NCBI GenBank assembly: GCA_029263315.1
Contig: JAJCXR010000054.1
Coordinates: 124,001 to 188,000, forward strand
Origin: Acidobacteriota bacterium
Lineage (GTDB): Bacteria > Acidobacteriota > Thermoanaerobaculia > Multivoradales > J023
Reading direction: 5' to 3'
DNA: 64,000 bases
Shown: piece by piece, positions 34,546 through 44,867 of the stretch
How the letters are laid out: each line of letters opens with the position of its first letter
How positions within the stretch are numbered: the stretch's first letter is position 1
Translations under genes and position numbers: made by a program
Notes under the pieces: model-generated
Database searches by the model: none
What the model was told of the DNA's origin: nothing
Seen by the model: only the letters and a program-made list of their open reading frames with translations

Positions 34546-35025
34546 ATGTACCCCTTCGACCGAATCGACTGCGAAATCATCGCCGCTCTACAGAAGAATG
34601 CTCGGCAGTCCAACAAGGAGCTGGCGGCGCTGGCCGGCATCGCCCAGTCCACTTGCCTCGAACGGGTGCGCCGGATGTCCCAGGCCGGGGTGCTGCGTGG
34701 TTTCCATGCCGAAGTCGAGGCCCGCGCCTTGGGCATCGGGCTGATGGCCATGATCGCCGTCCGCTTGAGCCGCCATTCCCGAGAGCTGGTGGATTCGTTC
34801 CGCGAGCACGTGTTGACCTTGCCCGAGGTGGTCGCCATCTACCACATGGCCGGCGCCAACGACTACATGCTGCACGTCGCGGTCCGGGATTCCGACCATC
34901 TGCGGGATCTCGCCCTCTCCGCCTTCACCACCCGGCCGGAGGTGGCCCACTTGGAGACGGCCCTGGTCTTTGAGCATGTCGGCAACCGTCCGTTGCCCAA
35001 CTATGCACCGGTGGAGGATTTTTGA
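34546..35025 (+). CDS. Lrp/AsnC family transcriptional regulator
   Basis: The 159-residue protein has the N-terminal winged HTH (FDRIDCEIIAALQKNARQSN, KELAALAGIAQSTCLERVRRM) and the C-terminal RAM ligand-binding domain (MAMIAVRLSRHSRELVDSFRE, GANDYMLHVAVRDSDHLRDL). It is divergent from the PLP enzyme. The arrangement resembles the Lrp-like MdeR next to methionine gamma-lyase mdeA in Pseudomonas. I infer that it senses a sulfur-containing or branched amino acid and controls the enzyme-exporter pair. Confidence 0.92.
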   Translation: MYPFDRIDCEIIAALQKNARQSNKELAALAGIAQSTCLERVRRMSQAGVLRGFHAEVEARALGIGLMAMIAVRLSRHSRELVDSFREHVLTLPEVVAIYHMAGANDYMLHVAVRDSDHLRDLALSAFTTRPEVAHLETALVFEHVGNRPLPNYAPVEDF

Positions 35026-35078
35026 GCCGGACGATGAGCCGGGTTTCGCTACTGTCGATGTTCGGGGTGATTGAGCTC

Positions 35079-35125
35079 ATTGAATATTTGACCCGGAGGC
35101 GCCGTATTCAATCGGAGTATTCAAT
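35079..35125. repeat. Three copies of ATTGAATA/TATTCAAT
   Basis: ATTGAATA at 35079-35086 is matched by two inverted copies TATTCAAT at 35105-35112 and 35118-35125. The last two form a 13-base direct repeat, GTATTCAATCGG(A/G). The final copy overlaps the stop of the small Cys-rich gene. The spacing is not that of a clean terminator. Confidence 0.6.
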
Positions 35126-35267
35126 CGGGAGCGGTGAATTTCTTGCGCAGCTTGCGGATCAACCGCTTTCGCGCCTTTTTGGCCAAGGGGGCGATCACAG
35201 GGCAGTCCTTACAAGCGGTTTTTTTGCGCAGATATCGCTTGCAGCATTTTTTCTTGTCGTGCCCCAT
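35121..35267 (-). CDS. Small basic cysteine-rich protein
   Basis: This 48-residue protein reads MGHDKKKCCKRYLRKKTAC then KDCPVIAPLAKKARKRL and ends FTAPD. Four cysteines (CC near residue 8, C...CKDCP near 19-23) and the very high Lys/Arg content recall small metal- or nucleic-acid-binding proteins of uncertain function found in several bacteria. GGAAG lies nine bases upstream of the ATG. A longer frame from 35342 overlaps the start of the CPBP gene and adds no conserved sequence. Cysteine spacing that looks non-random favours a real gene. Confidence 0.5.
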   Translation of the reverse strand: MGHDKKKCCKRYLRKKTACKDCPVIAPLAKKARKRLIRKLRKKFTAPD

Positions 35268-35329
35268 GGCTCCATTCTTCCAGACTGGCGCCCGCTTGGC
35301 ACCACTCGATTGGCATAAGGAACCCAGCC

Positions 35330-36046
35330 ATGTCGACTCCATCCTCCGCCGACGCTAGCGTTTCCTCGGCCCTCCCTTCCACTGCCTCTCCGACCCCAGC
35401 CTTTGCGGTGCTGTCGATCTGCGGCGTCCTCGCAGTCTCGGCCTTGGATCTTTTTGTACCACCCCTCGGAGTGCCGCTGGCCCTACTGATGATTTTCCTG
35501 CTGCTGCGCTGGCGCAAAGAACCCTGGAGCGCCCTGGGGCTACGACGCCCCCGTCGCTGGTGGCCCCTGTGGGCCATGGCTTTGCTGGCTGCCATGGCGC
35601 TACAGGCGACGTCCGTTTTTGTTGTGCTACCTCTGCTACAACACTTCGGCATTCCGATGCCCGACTTCAGCGTCGTCGCTGCTTTAGAAGGCAATCATGT
35701 GATGCTCGCCGTCTACCTGGTGGTGTCCTGGACGACGGCGGGATTCGGCGAAGAGGTGATCTGGCGAGGCTTTTTGATGACCCGCATAATGGCCATTTTC
35801 GGTTGCGGTCCCTTGGGCTGGGGGCTGGCCTTGGTCCTGAGCAGCGTCGGTTTCGGTCTGATGCACGCCTACCAGGGGACGACCGGCATCTTCCTGACCG
35901 GCTTCGTGGGTCTCATCCTCGGTCTCGTCTACCTGGTATCAGGACGCCAGCTCTGGTTGGTGATCCTGATCCATGCCCTGACCGACACCATCGCCATGTT
36001 GATCTTTTACTCGGGTGCCTGGCGCGGTCTGATGCCCGGGACTTGA
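35330..36046 (+). CDS. CPBP family intramembrane glutamic endopeptidase
   Basis: This 238-residue membrane protein has about seven hydrophobic segments and the three CPBP (Abi/CAAX) motifs. These are GFGEEVIWRGFLMTR near residue 142 (EExxxR), FGLMHAYQG near 182 (FxxxH) and HALTDTIA near 220. Members cleave within membranes, mature bacteriocins or regulate other membrane proteins. It stands alone between two minus-strand genes. The N-terminus is a Ser/Ala/Pro-rich polar stretch. Confidence 0.9.
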   Translation: MSTPSSADASVSSALPSTASPTPAFAVLSICGVLAVSALDLFVPPLGVPLALLMIFLLLRWRKEPWSALGLRRPRRWWPLWAMALLAAMALQATSVFVVLPLLQHFGIPMPDFSVVAALEGNHVMLAVYLVVSWTTAGFGEEVIWRGFLMTRIMAIFGCGPLGWGLALVLSSVGFGLMHAYQGTTGIFLTGFVGLILGLVYLVSGRQLWLVILIHALTDTIAMLIFYSGAWRGLMPGT

Positions 36047-36136
36047 TGGGACCGGCATGGCTGCCCGGCACCGGGTCACCAAGGGCCCATCGAGCGCCCT
36101 CGGATGCAGACCATCCTCTCTTCGGTTTCCAAGGCT

Positions 36137-37342
36137 TCAGTCTTCCGACTGAATCGGCAACGGCAAGGGACGAGTCGTCTCTTCGATCTGAATCTCCGCC
36201 GTATCGGGTTCGTCCATGCCCAACATACCGTCCAGCGGATTCGGTTCTTCGGACTGGGCATCATCGAAGCTGCGTTTGAGCAACAAGGCTCGACGGTTGC
36301 TGATGCTATCCAGCCAGATCGGAACAAAGGCCACCAAATCACGCAGTTCTTTGTCGATGGCCGTCATCAGCTCCACCAACCGCTGACTGCAAGCTTGGTG
36401 CGCCGCCATCAAGATCTGGACATTGTTCTCGCGTTCGAGCCGAGAGCCCGAGTCGACCTGCTTGATCGCTTCCACCGTCTGACGGCCTACGTCGTAGAGG
36501 TTGGTCAAGATACGGCATTGGGTCGGGATCTCGACGGCGTAACGATCGAGGATTTCCATTTCATAGAACCGAATACCGCGTAGGGCCAGAACTTCCTTCA
36601 GCTTGGGGGCCAAGACTTCCAGCAGAATATCGAGGAAAAGGGCCGTCTCCTCCCAGCGACTATCCACCGGGATGGCCTGCTCGCGCCCCACCTCGCCGAT
36701 CACCGTGGTCAGCCGCTTGGCCCGCTGGCGGTCGAAGTTGGTCAGATAATCCTGCAACCGACTGACGGTGGAATGCAACCACTCGGCTTCGTCCAAGTCT
36801 TGGGGGAACCTTTTCGACAAGAAATAGTCGGCGTCGTGGGAGCTGCGCGGATCATTGGCCATGATCTCGCCGAAGGCGTCCTGCAAAAACGAATGCATCT
36901 TGCCGATGGAAACACAGAGCACCTTGCGTACTTCGAGCAAGCGATCCGGCGGAACCTGGGAAGGAAAACTATCCAGATCACCGAGCACCGTGTCCAACAG
37001 CATGTCCAAGGCCAGCTCGGAACGCTGACGAGCCGATTCTAGGTCGGCAAAGCGCGAAGGACTGGTCATCAGAGGACGTATCTCGGTACGGATGAGGTCC
37101 GAAACTTGCCTGACCTTGCGCCAGATCTCGAGCAGCCGCTCGGGCGAGCAATGCAAGATGGCGTAGTTGCTCTCCAGCACACCACCGAGCAGGCGGATAC
37201 AGCCGAGAAGAGCCCGAATTCGGGGATTCTGCCAGCGGATCTTCTCCACCGTCCAATCGGCCATCGTCATGCCTGAGGGTAAAGAAATCGGCGCGTCCAT
37301 GCCGAAGGGGGTGAAACTTCTTGAATCTTGCCGCGTTTCCAT
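36137..37342 (-). CDS. Uncharacterised all-helical protein
   Basis: I do not recognise this 401-residue protein. It is soluble, with no signal peptide or membrane segment, and appears almost entirely helical, with amphipathic stretches such as SDLIRTEIRPLM and LALDMLLDTVLGDLD. An acidic, disordered tail follows (residues about 365-401, DEPDTAEIQIEE). Only three cysteines are present and no known catalytic motif stands out. The ATG at 37342 fits the neighbourhood. It lies 192 bases after mazG on the same strand and could be transcribed with it. Confidence 0.8.
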   Translation of the reverse strand: METRQDSRSFTPFGMDAPISLPSGMTMADWTVEKIRWQNPRIRALLGCIRLLGGVLESNYAILHCSPERLLEIWRKVRQVSDLIRTEIRPLMTSPSRFADLESARQRSELALDMLLDTVLGDLDSFPSQVPPDRLLEVRKVLCVSIGKMHSFLQDAFGEIMANDPRSSHDADYFLSKRFPQDLDEAEWLHSTVSRLQDYLTNFDRQRAKRLTTVIGEVGREQAIPVDSRWEETALFLDILLEVLAPKLKEVLALRGIRFYEMEILDRYAVEIPTQCRILTNLYDVGRQTVEAIKQVDSGSRLERENNVQILMAAHQACSQRLVELMTAIDKELRDLVAFVPIWLDSISNRRALLLKRSFDDAQSEEPNPLDGMLGMDEPDTAEIQIEETTRPLPLPIQSED

Positions 37343-37534
37343 GGTCTCTATCCCCGTCTGAGACAGGCCCGAGGGCCACCCCAGAGGTCCTTGCGATATT
37401 TATCTCGAGCGCGATTGAGAAACGTCACTGTGCCCACGAATACGCCCACGATATACCGAAAAAGAGTCTGCTAAGCATACCGCTGTCACCGCCGCCGGCC
37501 AAGGACTTCCCGTTCTTGAGCATAAACCCTGGCA

Positions 37535-38356
37535 TCACTCTACTTCATGTCGCGGCGACGCTCCGTCGTGGTCTTCGGCCGCTTTGACCTCCTGCCACTG
37601 GGCCTCCATCTCATCGAGGCTGGCCTCGGCCAACCGACGCCCGAGCCCTTCGAGCCGCTCTTCCACGGCCGTGAAACGTCGTATGAACTTGCGGTTGCCG
37701 GCGGCTAGAGCCCCCTCGGGATCGATGCCTAGATGGCGCGCCAGGTTGGCCACTGAGAACAGGAGATCGCCAACCTCTTCGCGCAGCTTGTCGCCCCCCG
37801 TGTCGAGACATTCTTCGACTTCCCCCAGCTCCTCTTCGACCTTGGCCAAGACCTCACGGGCGGAGGTCCAGTCGAAGCCGACGCCAGCTGCCTTCTGGGT
37901 CAAACGGTAGGCGGCGGTCAGGGCCGGTAAGGTCGGCGCAACACCCGCCAGCACCGAACGGCCACCTCGATTCTTCTCCGCCTTGCGACGTTCCCAACTC
38001 TGGACCACGGCCGCAGCGTCGGCCAATGTCTCGCCGCCGAAGACATGGGGATGCCGCTCCACCATCTTGTGATGGATGCCGTCGATCACCGTCGCCAAGT
38101 CGAAGCTGCCATCCTCTTCGGCCAGTTGCGCCACAAAGACGACTTGGAAGAGCAAGTCGCCCATCTCTTCAGCCACTTCGTCCGCCAGCCCGCCGTCGAT
38201 GGCCGCCGCCGCCTCGTGGGCCTCCTCCAGCAGGTAGGCTCGGACATCGACCAAGGTTTGTTTGCGATCCCAAGGACACCCATCCGGGGCCCGCAAACGC
38301 CGCACCAACCGGCGAAGCTTCTCGATATCGGCGATTTTGTCGGTTGGTCGGCTCAT
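37535..38356 (-). CDS. mazG: Nucleoside triphosphate pyrophosphohydrolase MazG
   Basis: MazG hydrolyses non-canonical or stress-related NTPs to NMP and pyrophosphate. The 273-residue protein shows the tandem MazG fold. The first half has CPWDRKQTLVDVRAYLLEEAHE and EEMGDLLFQVVF, the metal-binding EExxE and ExxD pattern. The second half has KVEEELGEVEECL and REEVGDLLFSVANLAR. The conserved HHKMVERHPHVFGGE segment lies between them. It is divergent from the DUF1844 gene across 162 bases. Confidence 0.94.
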   Translation of the reverse strand: MSRPTDKIADIEKLRRLVRRLRAPDGCPWDRKQTLVDVRAYLLEEAHEAAAAIDGGLADEVAEEMGDLLFQVVFVAQLAEEDGSFDLATVIDGIHHKMVERHPHVFGGETLADAAAVVQSWERRKAEKNRGGRSVLAGVAPTLPALTAAYRLTQKAAGVGFDWTSAREVLAKVEEELGEVEECLDTGGDKLREEVGDLLFSVANLARHLGIDPEGALAAGNRKFIRRFTAVEERLEGLGRRLAEASLDEMEAQWQEVKAAEDHDGASPRHEVE

Positions 38357-38518
38357 CGGCTCGGTTCCTCACGAGTTTGCGGTTAGAATTCACCACGACG
38401 CTGAACGTTATATTCTCTCGGGACGACGCGGCCAATTCTGCCCCACCTTCACGGGGCGCCTGGTGCCGCCTGATCCCAAACATCATGATCCGTAGCCCGG
38501 GTCCGAGGTACGAACGCA

Positions 38519-38998
38519 TTGAGTGATCAACTCAAAGTCCACGATCGCCGACTTTTCACCTCCGATGGCGAGTTGCGAGACGAATTCCGCCATCTCGAAA
38601 GCGCCGAAGCACCGAACCCCACCGCCGTCCGAGCCGAAGAAGACACTTCGACGATCGAGGAAACGCCGGCCCAGCAGGCGAGCTACCCGGCGATTCCCGA
38701 TGACGTCAAGGGTTATAAAAAGCCCGCTGGCGGTCGCGAACCCTCCGTCCTGGACCTCATCGGCCTATTGGCGGAGCCCGCCTCGCTCTACTTGAGAGAG
38801 GCTAGCATGGGACGTAGCGGAGATCTGCGCGCCGCCTCCCAGGCGGATCAGAATCTGCAACTGGCCCAAGTGCACATCGACCTCTTGAGCGTGCTGCGGA
38901 ACAAAACCCTGGGGCACCTCGACGCCAACGAACGCAGCATGCTCGACGACGTCATCCTTCGTCTGCAAACCGGTTTCGTCCAGATCAGCGACGCCTGA
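38519..38998 (+). CDS. DUF1844 domain-containing protein
   Basis: The 159-residue protein has a variable acidic N-terminal half and a conserved helical C-terminal DUF1844 domain (AQVHIDLLSVLRNKTLGHL, ERSMLDDVILRLQTGFVQI). The only sensible start is the TTG at 38519, with GAGG about ten bases before. The family is small, cytoplasmic and uncharacterised, and is common in Acidobacteriota and other deep phyla. It is followed on the same strand by a TPR membrane protein and a DUF4388 protein. Confidence 0.85.
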   Translation: MSDQLKVHDRRLFTSDGELRDEFRHLESAEAPNPTAVRAEEDTSTIEETPAQQASYPAIPDDVKGYKKPAGGREPSVLDLIGLLAEPASLYLREASMGRSGDLRAASQADQNLQLAQVHIDLLSVLRNKTLGHLDANERSMLDDVILRLQTGFVQISDA

Positions 38999-39059
38999 CC
39001 ATCGGCTCCCGGGCTTTCGGCTCCGCAAGCCCACCCCAATGAGGGATAATGGACGAACT

Positions 39060-40862
39060 ATGAATCCGCAGCAGCCATCGAGACTTGGCGCCATCGGCTC
39101 CCAGAGCCGCTGTTCATGGTTGCGCAGACGCCTCACCTGGCAAGGTTTCCTGGCACTGCTGGGCTTGGCGTTGTTCGCCTTCAATGGCACCGCCGAAGAG
39201 CGCATCCTGGATCTCACGCCGAAGACCAAGCTCCACCTGGAGGAGCTGCGGGACGCCTGGCAGGATTGGACAGCGGCCTTCGCAGCCAATGACGCCGAGG
39301 CTGAGAACGAGGCCCTCGAGCGATTGCAAGGCAAGGTTCGGCGTCTCGGCCTGCGCTACTTGCCCGACCTCTCCATCGCCGCCTCGGCACACGCCGTCAA
39401 CGCCGCCAGGGAAGGCGCAGGGCAACGCGCTCAGCGGGCCCTGGTGGCGGCCCGCAAGCTCGACCCCGACCGGCCTGAAAGCGCTTTCGCCGAAGCGGCC
39501 ATCGAGCGCTTGGAGGGAAATTTCGTCGGCGCCATCAGCAGTGGCCTACGGGGCTATGGCAAGCTCTTACAGTTACCTCTGGAACGTAGTATCTGGCTCC
39601 AAAACACCGCCATCTGGGTCATCTACTTGCTCATTCTCAGCGGCGCTGCTTTCCTCGCCTTGCAAATTGCGGTCAAGGGCAAAGACCTTTTCTACGATCT
39701 GTCACGCACCCTGTCGCCGCCGCTACCGGGACCCGTCGCCGACCTGCTGGTGGTCCTCGTCCTAGTTTGGCCCATCTTCCTGCCTTCGGGCACCCTGTGG
39801 CTGGCCCTCTATTGGTCGGTGCTGATCTGGGGTTATGGCTCGCTGAGCGAAAAATTTGTCTTCATCTTCCTGTGGGCATTCGTCGGCGCGACGCCGCTGC
39901 TGCTTTCGTACCAGCAGCTGGCGGGACAGCTGCGCATGATTCCGCCAACCCGTGCCTTGGATCAGATGAATTCGGAAAGACTCTATGGCACCCTGTTCAG
40001 CGACGTGGCCTTGTTGCAGGTGCTTCTCCCCGACAGCCTCGCCTCGAAGGAGGTCATCGCCGACCTGCACCGTCGAATCGGCCAATGGGATCAAGCTCGC
40101 TCCATCTACGCCCTTCTGGCTGACAATCCCGACCAGAAAGCGTCCCAAGCCGCAGCACCGCTGAGCAACATGGGTCTCTATGCCTTGCGCCATGGAGAGT
40201 ATGAGACCGCCAAGGCTTACTTTCAGCGCGCTACGGAAGCCGATCCAAGATCGGCCGAGGCGTTTTACAACCTGAGCCAGGCCTACTCCCTGCTCTATGA
40301 TTTCGAAAACGCCGAACGCTTGATCGCCCAAGCACAGGCACTGGACCAGGAAAAAGTCGAAGCCTGGAACAGCCTCGACGTCACCACCGCACCCAGCGGT
40401 GTCGAGATCCCCGGGGGGCTGCGGCGTTACCCGGAGATTCAGCAGGACTTGCGACAGCTGTGGGGCGGTAATCAATCGTTTTCGCTGCAAGATTTGTGGC
40501 GCCGCAACTTCTCCCTGTCGATCCTTCTGGCGACCTTGTTACTGGCTGTGACCTTACATATGGTCCGTCGTCAGCTCGGTTACCGGTCGCGGCTCCTGGA
40601 GGAAGAAGAGCCCTCGATGCCCGCCGGGCTGCGGGCCATTGTCCCGGGATTGCCCTCCGCCCTCCAGGGCCGGGGATGGCGAGCCTTCCTGGGTATCGCT
40701 CTACCCACCAGCTTGGTGATTCTGCCGTTGCTGCGCGGCATCGGCTATCGCACCCCCTTGGGTCTCGATCCGGGTCAGTGGCTACCCACGGTGGTCAGCG
40801 TGGTGGCCTTGCTGGTCGTCATGTTGATTCGCTTGGGATGGGAGATGGCCGTCGATGGATAA
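39060..40862 (+). CDS. Multi-pass membrane protein with TPR repeats
   Basis: From ATG 39060 the product has about 600 residues. A hydrophobic N-terminal segment (TWQGFLALLGLALFAF) is followed by a helical region and two pairs of membrane segments (WVIYLLILSGAAFLALQIAV; VADLLVVLVLVWPIFL then LWLALYWSVLIWGYG). TPR-type repeats come next (GLYALRHGEYETAKAYFQRA, AEAFYNLSQAYSLLYDFENA), and then three further membrane segments near the C-terminus. No catalytic motif is seen. A role as a membrane scaffold is likely. It lies nine bases before the DUF4388 gene, so the two are co-transcribed. Confidence 0.8.
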   Translation: MNPQQPSRLGAIGSQSRCSWLRRRLTWQGFLALLGLALFAFNGTAEERILDLTPKTKLHLEELRDAWQDWTAAFAANDAEAENEALERLQGKVRRLGLRYLPDLSIAASAHAVNAAREGAGQRAQRALVAARKLDPDRPESAFAEAAIERLEGNFVGAISSGLRGYGKLLQLPLERSIWLQNTAIWVIYLLILSGAAFLALQIAVKGKDLFYDLSRTLSPPLPGPVADLLVVLVLVWPIFLPSGTLWLALYWSVLIWGYGSLSEKFVFIFLWAFVGATPLLLSYQQLAGQLRMIPPTRALDQMNSERLYGTLFSDVALLQVLLPDSLASKEVIADLHRRIGQWDQARSIYALLADNPDQKASQAAAPLSNMGLYALRHGEYETAKAYFQRATEADPRSAEAFYNLSQAYSLLYDFENAERLIAQAQALDQEKVEAWNSLDVTTAPSGVEIPGGLRRYPEIQQDLRQLWGGNQSFSLQDLWRRNFSLSILLATLLLAVTLHMVRRQLGYRSRLLEEEEPSMPAGLRAIVPGLPSALQGRGWRAFLGIALPTSLVILPLLRGIGYRTPLGLDPGQWLPTVVSVVALLVVMLIRLGWEMAVDG

Positions 40863-40871
40863 GGGTCGAAG

Positions 40872-42302
40872 ATGAGCTTGGAAGGCTCCCTCCAAGACGT
40901 GAGCCTGCTCAAGGTGCTGCAGAGCATCTCGGCGCAGCGCACCAGCGGCATCCTTTCGGTGCAAGGGGAAGAGGACATCGTGGCCGTGTCCTTCCTGCAG
41001 GGGGCGATCGTTGCTGCCGACTCCCTCAACCAGACCCAGGAAGAGTCCTTGGGGGAAATTCTCGAGCAGCAAAGCTTGATCACCCGGACCGACTTCGATG
41101 CGGTGGTTCAGGAACAGCAGGCGTCTGGAGCTAGCCTGATCGAGATGCTCACCGACCGAGGCCTGGTCAGCCGAAAGGAGATCCTCGACGGTCTACGCAC
41201 CACCACGTACCAGCTGATGCTGCAGCTTCTGACCTGGCGTCAGGGCGATTTCAAATTCTACGGCGGCGACGAGATCTCCTACGAGGAAGGATTCAGACCC
41301 CTCGGCGTCGAAGAGCTGCTGATCCGTTCCATCGACGACTTGGCGGGCAAGGGGGTGCTCAGCGGTCCGGTCCCCGAGCTCGACATGGTCTATCGACAAG
41401 TACCGCCGCGCTCTGAGATCCGAATCCTCGGTCGTGACGGCGACGGCCTGGGTCCCGGAGTCTGGATCAGCGCCGAGCAAGCGGAGCTCCTCCAGGCGCT
41501 CGACGGTAAAGCAACGGCCATGGGCCTGTCGCGCAACCTCCGCCTGAGCCGTCATCAAGCACAATTCGATCTCTACCGATTGCTGAGCAACGATCTGATC
41601 GAAGGTGCCGGAAAACCGTCGACCAAAACCACCCTGGCCGCCGTCAAGCCGAGCCGACCGAGTGTCGCCGCTGCGCCTCCCAAAGCCGTCGGCCCGCCAC
41701 CTCAGGACCGCCAGCGCAGCGTCGCGGAGCCCTCCCAAAGCCACCTCAGGGCCGAGATCTTCCAGCCACCGGAGCCCTCGGAAGCCGCAGAGACGGACCT
41801 CAGCGACTACGACATCACAGCCCCAGCCAAAAGCAGCTCCGGTAGCAATCTGCTGCGACACGGTGCGGGCCCACTTTTGGCGGTTGTCTTCCTGATCGCC
41901 CTCGGTCTGACCCTGAGCCTGCGTCCCGGCGCCCTCCTGTTGCCGTTCCCCTGGCAAGAGAACCAGCGGGGAACCGTGGAACGCCAACTGCGTTACTCCC
42001 TGTTTCTCAAGATCGACCGGGCCAGTCGGGCCTATGTGCTGAGCACCGGAGCGTACCCAACCAGCCTGCAAGATCTCGTCGATGCCAGCCTCCTGGCAGC
42101 CGCCGATCTGAAAGACCCGGCCGGCTACGAGCTCTCTTACAGCAGCGATGCGGTCAGCTATCACATCGACCTGCTGGACGACGGACAAGTCGTCGAGGGC
42201 CTCGGGACCACCGCCACGATGACCGGTGACTTCCTGCTCGACGAGCGAATGCTGCGCAGCGAGGGCGACAGCGAGAACCCCCTCGTGTTGATGACAAACT
42301 GA
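40872..42302 (+). CDS. DUF4388 (PATAN-type) protein with membrane anchor and pilin-like tail
   Basis: The 476-residue protein opens with a DUF4388 domain (SLEGSLQDVSLLKVLQSISAQ, GILSVQGEED, FLQGAIVAADS), followed by a helical extension to about residue 250. A Pro/Ala/Ser-rich linker follows, then one membrane segment (LLAVVFLIALGLTLSLRPG). The extracellular C-terminal part (residues about 365-476) has SRAYVLSTGAYPTSLQDLVD then DPAGYELSYSS, which resembles the globular head of type II secretion or type IV pseudopilins. DUF4388 proteins accompany MglA-like GTPases and gliding or pilus control. The combination in one chain is unusual. Confidence 0.82.
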   Translation: MSLEGSLQDVSLLKVLQSISAQRTSGILSVQGEEDIVAVSFLQGAIVAADSLNQTQEESLGEILEQQSLITRTDFDAVVQEQQASGASLIEMLTDRGLVSRKEILDGLRTTTYQLMLQLLTWRQGDFKFYGGDEISYEEGFRPLGVEELLIRSIDDLAGKGVLSGPVPELDMVYRQVPPRSEIRILGRDGDGLGPGVWISAEQAELLQALDGKATAMGLSRNLRLSRHQAQFDLYRLLSNDLIEGAGKPSTKTTLAAVKPSRPSVAAAPPKAVGPPPQDRQRSVAEPSQSHLRAEIFQPPEPSEAAETDLSDYDITAPAKSSSGSNLLRHGAGPLLAVVFLIALGLTLSLRPGALLLPFPWQENQRGTVERQLRYSLFLKIDRASRAYVLSTGAYPTSLQDLVDASLLAAADLKDPAGYELSYSSDAVSYHIDLLDDGQVVEGLGTTATMTGDFLLDERMLRSEGDSENPLVLMTN

Positions 42303-42342
42303 CTCCAGGCTGACGATTCCAGAAGCTCTCGCTCCCCAACAA

Positions 42343-42387
42343 GGTCTCGTCCCACAGGGCCTCATCCCACGGGGTCCGGTCCCGCCA
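42343..42387. repeat. Three diverged 15-bp tandem units (intergenic)
   Basis: GGTCTCGTCCCACAG, GGCCTCATCCCACGG and GGTCCGGTCCCGCCA follow one another with the same 15-base period as the repeats inside other genes of the window. Here they are between the DUF4388 gene and dnaK. Confidence 0.55.
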
Positions 42388-42494
42388 TGGACGCCGCCCG
42401 GCGCCCTGCCAAATCCCACCCATCAAGGGCCCGCCACGGCGGCCCAGCTGGCCAATCGCCCCACCCGCAGGGGTCCGATTCCCCCGCTGCCCCA

Positions 42495-42515
42495 GGAAAA
42501 TTCAGCTAATTTTCC
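42495..42515. repeat. Perfect 8-bp inverted repeat GGAAAATT...AATTTTCC
   Basis: Eight-base arms flank the five-base loop CAGCT. There is no T-run on either side, so it looks more like an operator than a terminator. It lies about 65 bases upstream of the candidate dnaK promoter. Confidence 0.5.
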
Positions 42516-42577
42516 CACAAAAGCTATCCCGGGGAATAAATCTAAGTCTTGAATTGTCATATATGGTGACGGCAGGG

Positions 42578-42607
42578 TTGACAGCTCGAGACTAAAGTTC
42601 GTAGAGT
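42578..42607 (+). promoter_or_regulatory. Candidate promoter for the second dnaK
   Basis: TTGACA is a perfect -35 box. The matching -10 is TAGAGT after 18 bases, four of six matches. It would leave an untranslated leader of about 225 bases. A CTTGAA sequence at 42548 recalls a heat-shock -35 box but has no matching -10. Confidence 0.4.
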
Positions 42608-42838
42608 CTACATCGCGGTCTCGGCCGTAACCCACTTTCCGTTTCGCGGCGAATGTCGCAAACCTGATCTCCTGAGCCTCGAATCCCACAAGGGAAGCAG
42701 GGCCCGAAGGAGCTCAGGCGATAACAGTTACAAGTTTTCGTCTTTGGAGGATGGGCACACGCCCAACCACAAGATGCCATACCCCGGTCGGCTGACCTCA
42801 CGAGATCCTGCCGGCGGGACGCTTTAGGAGGATTTCGC

Positions 42839-44752
<1,914 letters not shown>

Positions 44753-44867
44753 TCGTCCATCCCTCCCCCTTGGGTGCCTGGCCTTCGGCTGGGCACCCAA
44801 GTGTTTGCAATCCGCTCAAAGCACAGCTTTTTCATCGCCAGCGCCCGTCCACGACCCGAGGAGGTGC

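Larger units (their letters stand above)
42303..42838. other. Long upstream region of the second dnaK
   Basis: These 536 bases hold three diverged 15-bp direct repeats (42343-42387), an eight-base perfect inverted repeat (42495-42515), a promoter-like pair (42578-42607) and a leader of about 230 bases ending in AGGAGG before the dnaK ATG. No protein-coding frame is convincing. I did not see an HspR (HAIR) site, though the following hspR gene suggests one should exist. Confidence 0.6.

Noticed and set aside
35297..35320. Sigma-54-like TTGGCAC...TTGGCAT upstream of the CPBP gene
   Set aside because: The distance between the GG and GC elements is wrong for a -24/-12 promoter.
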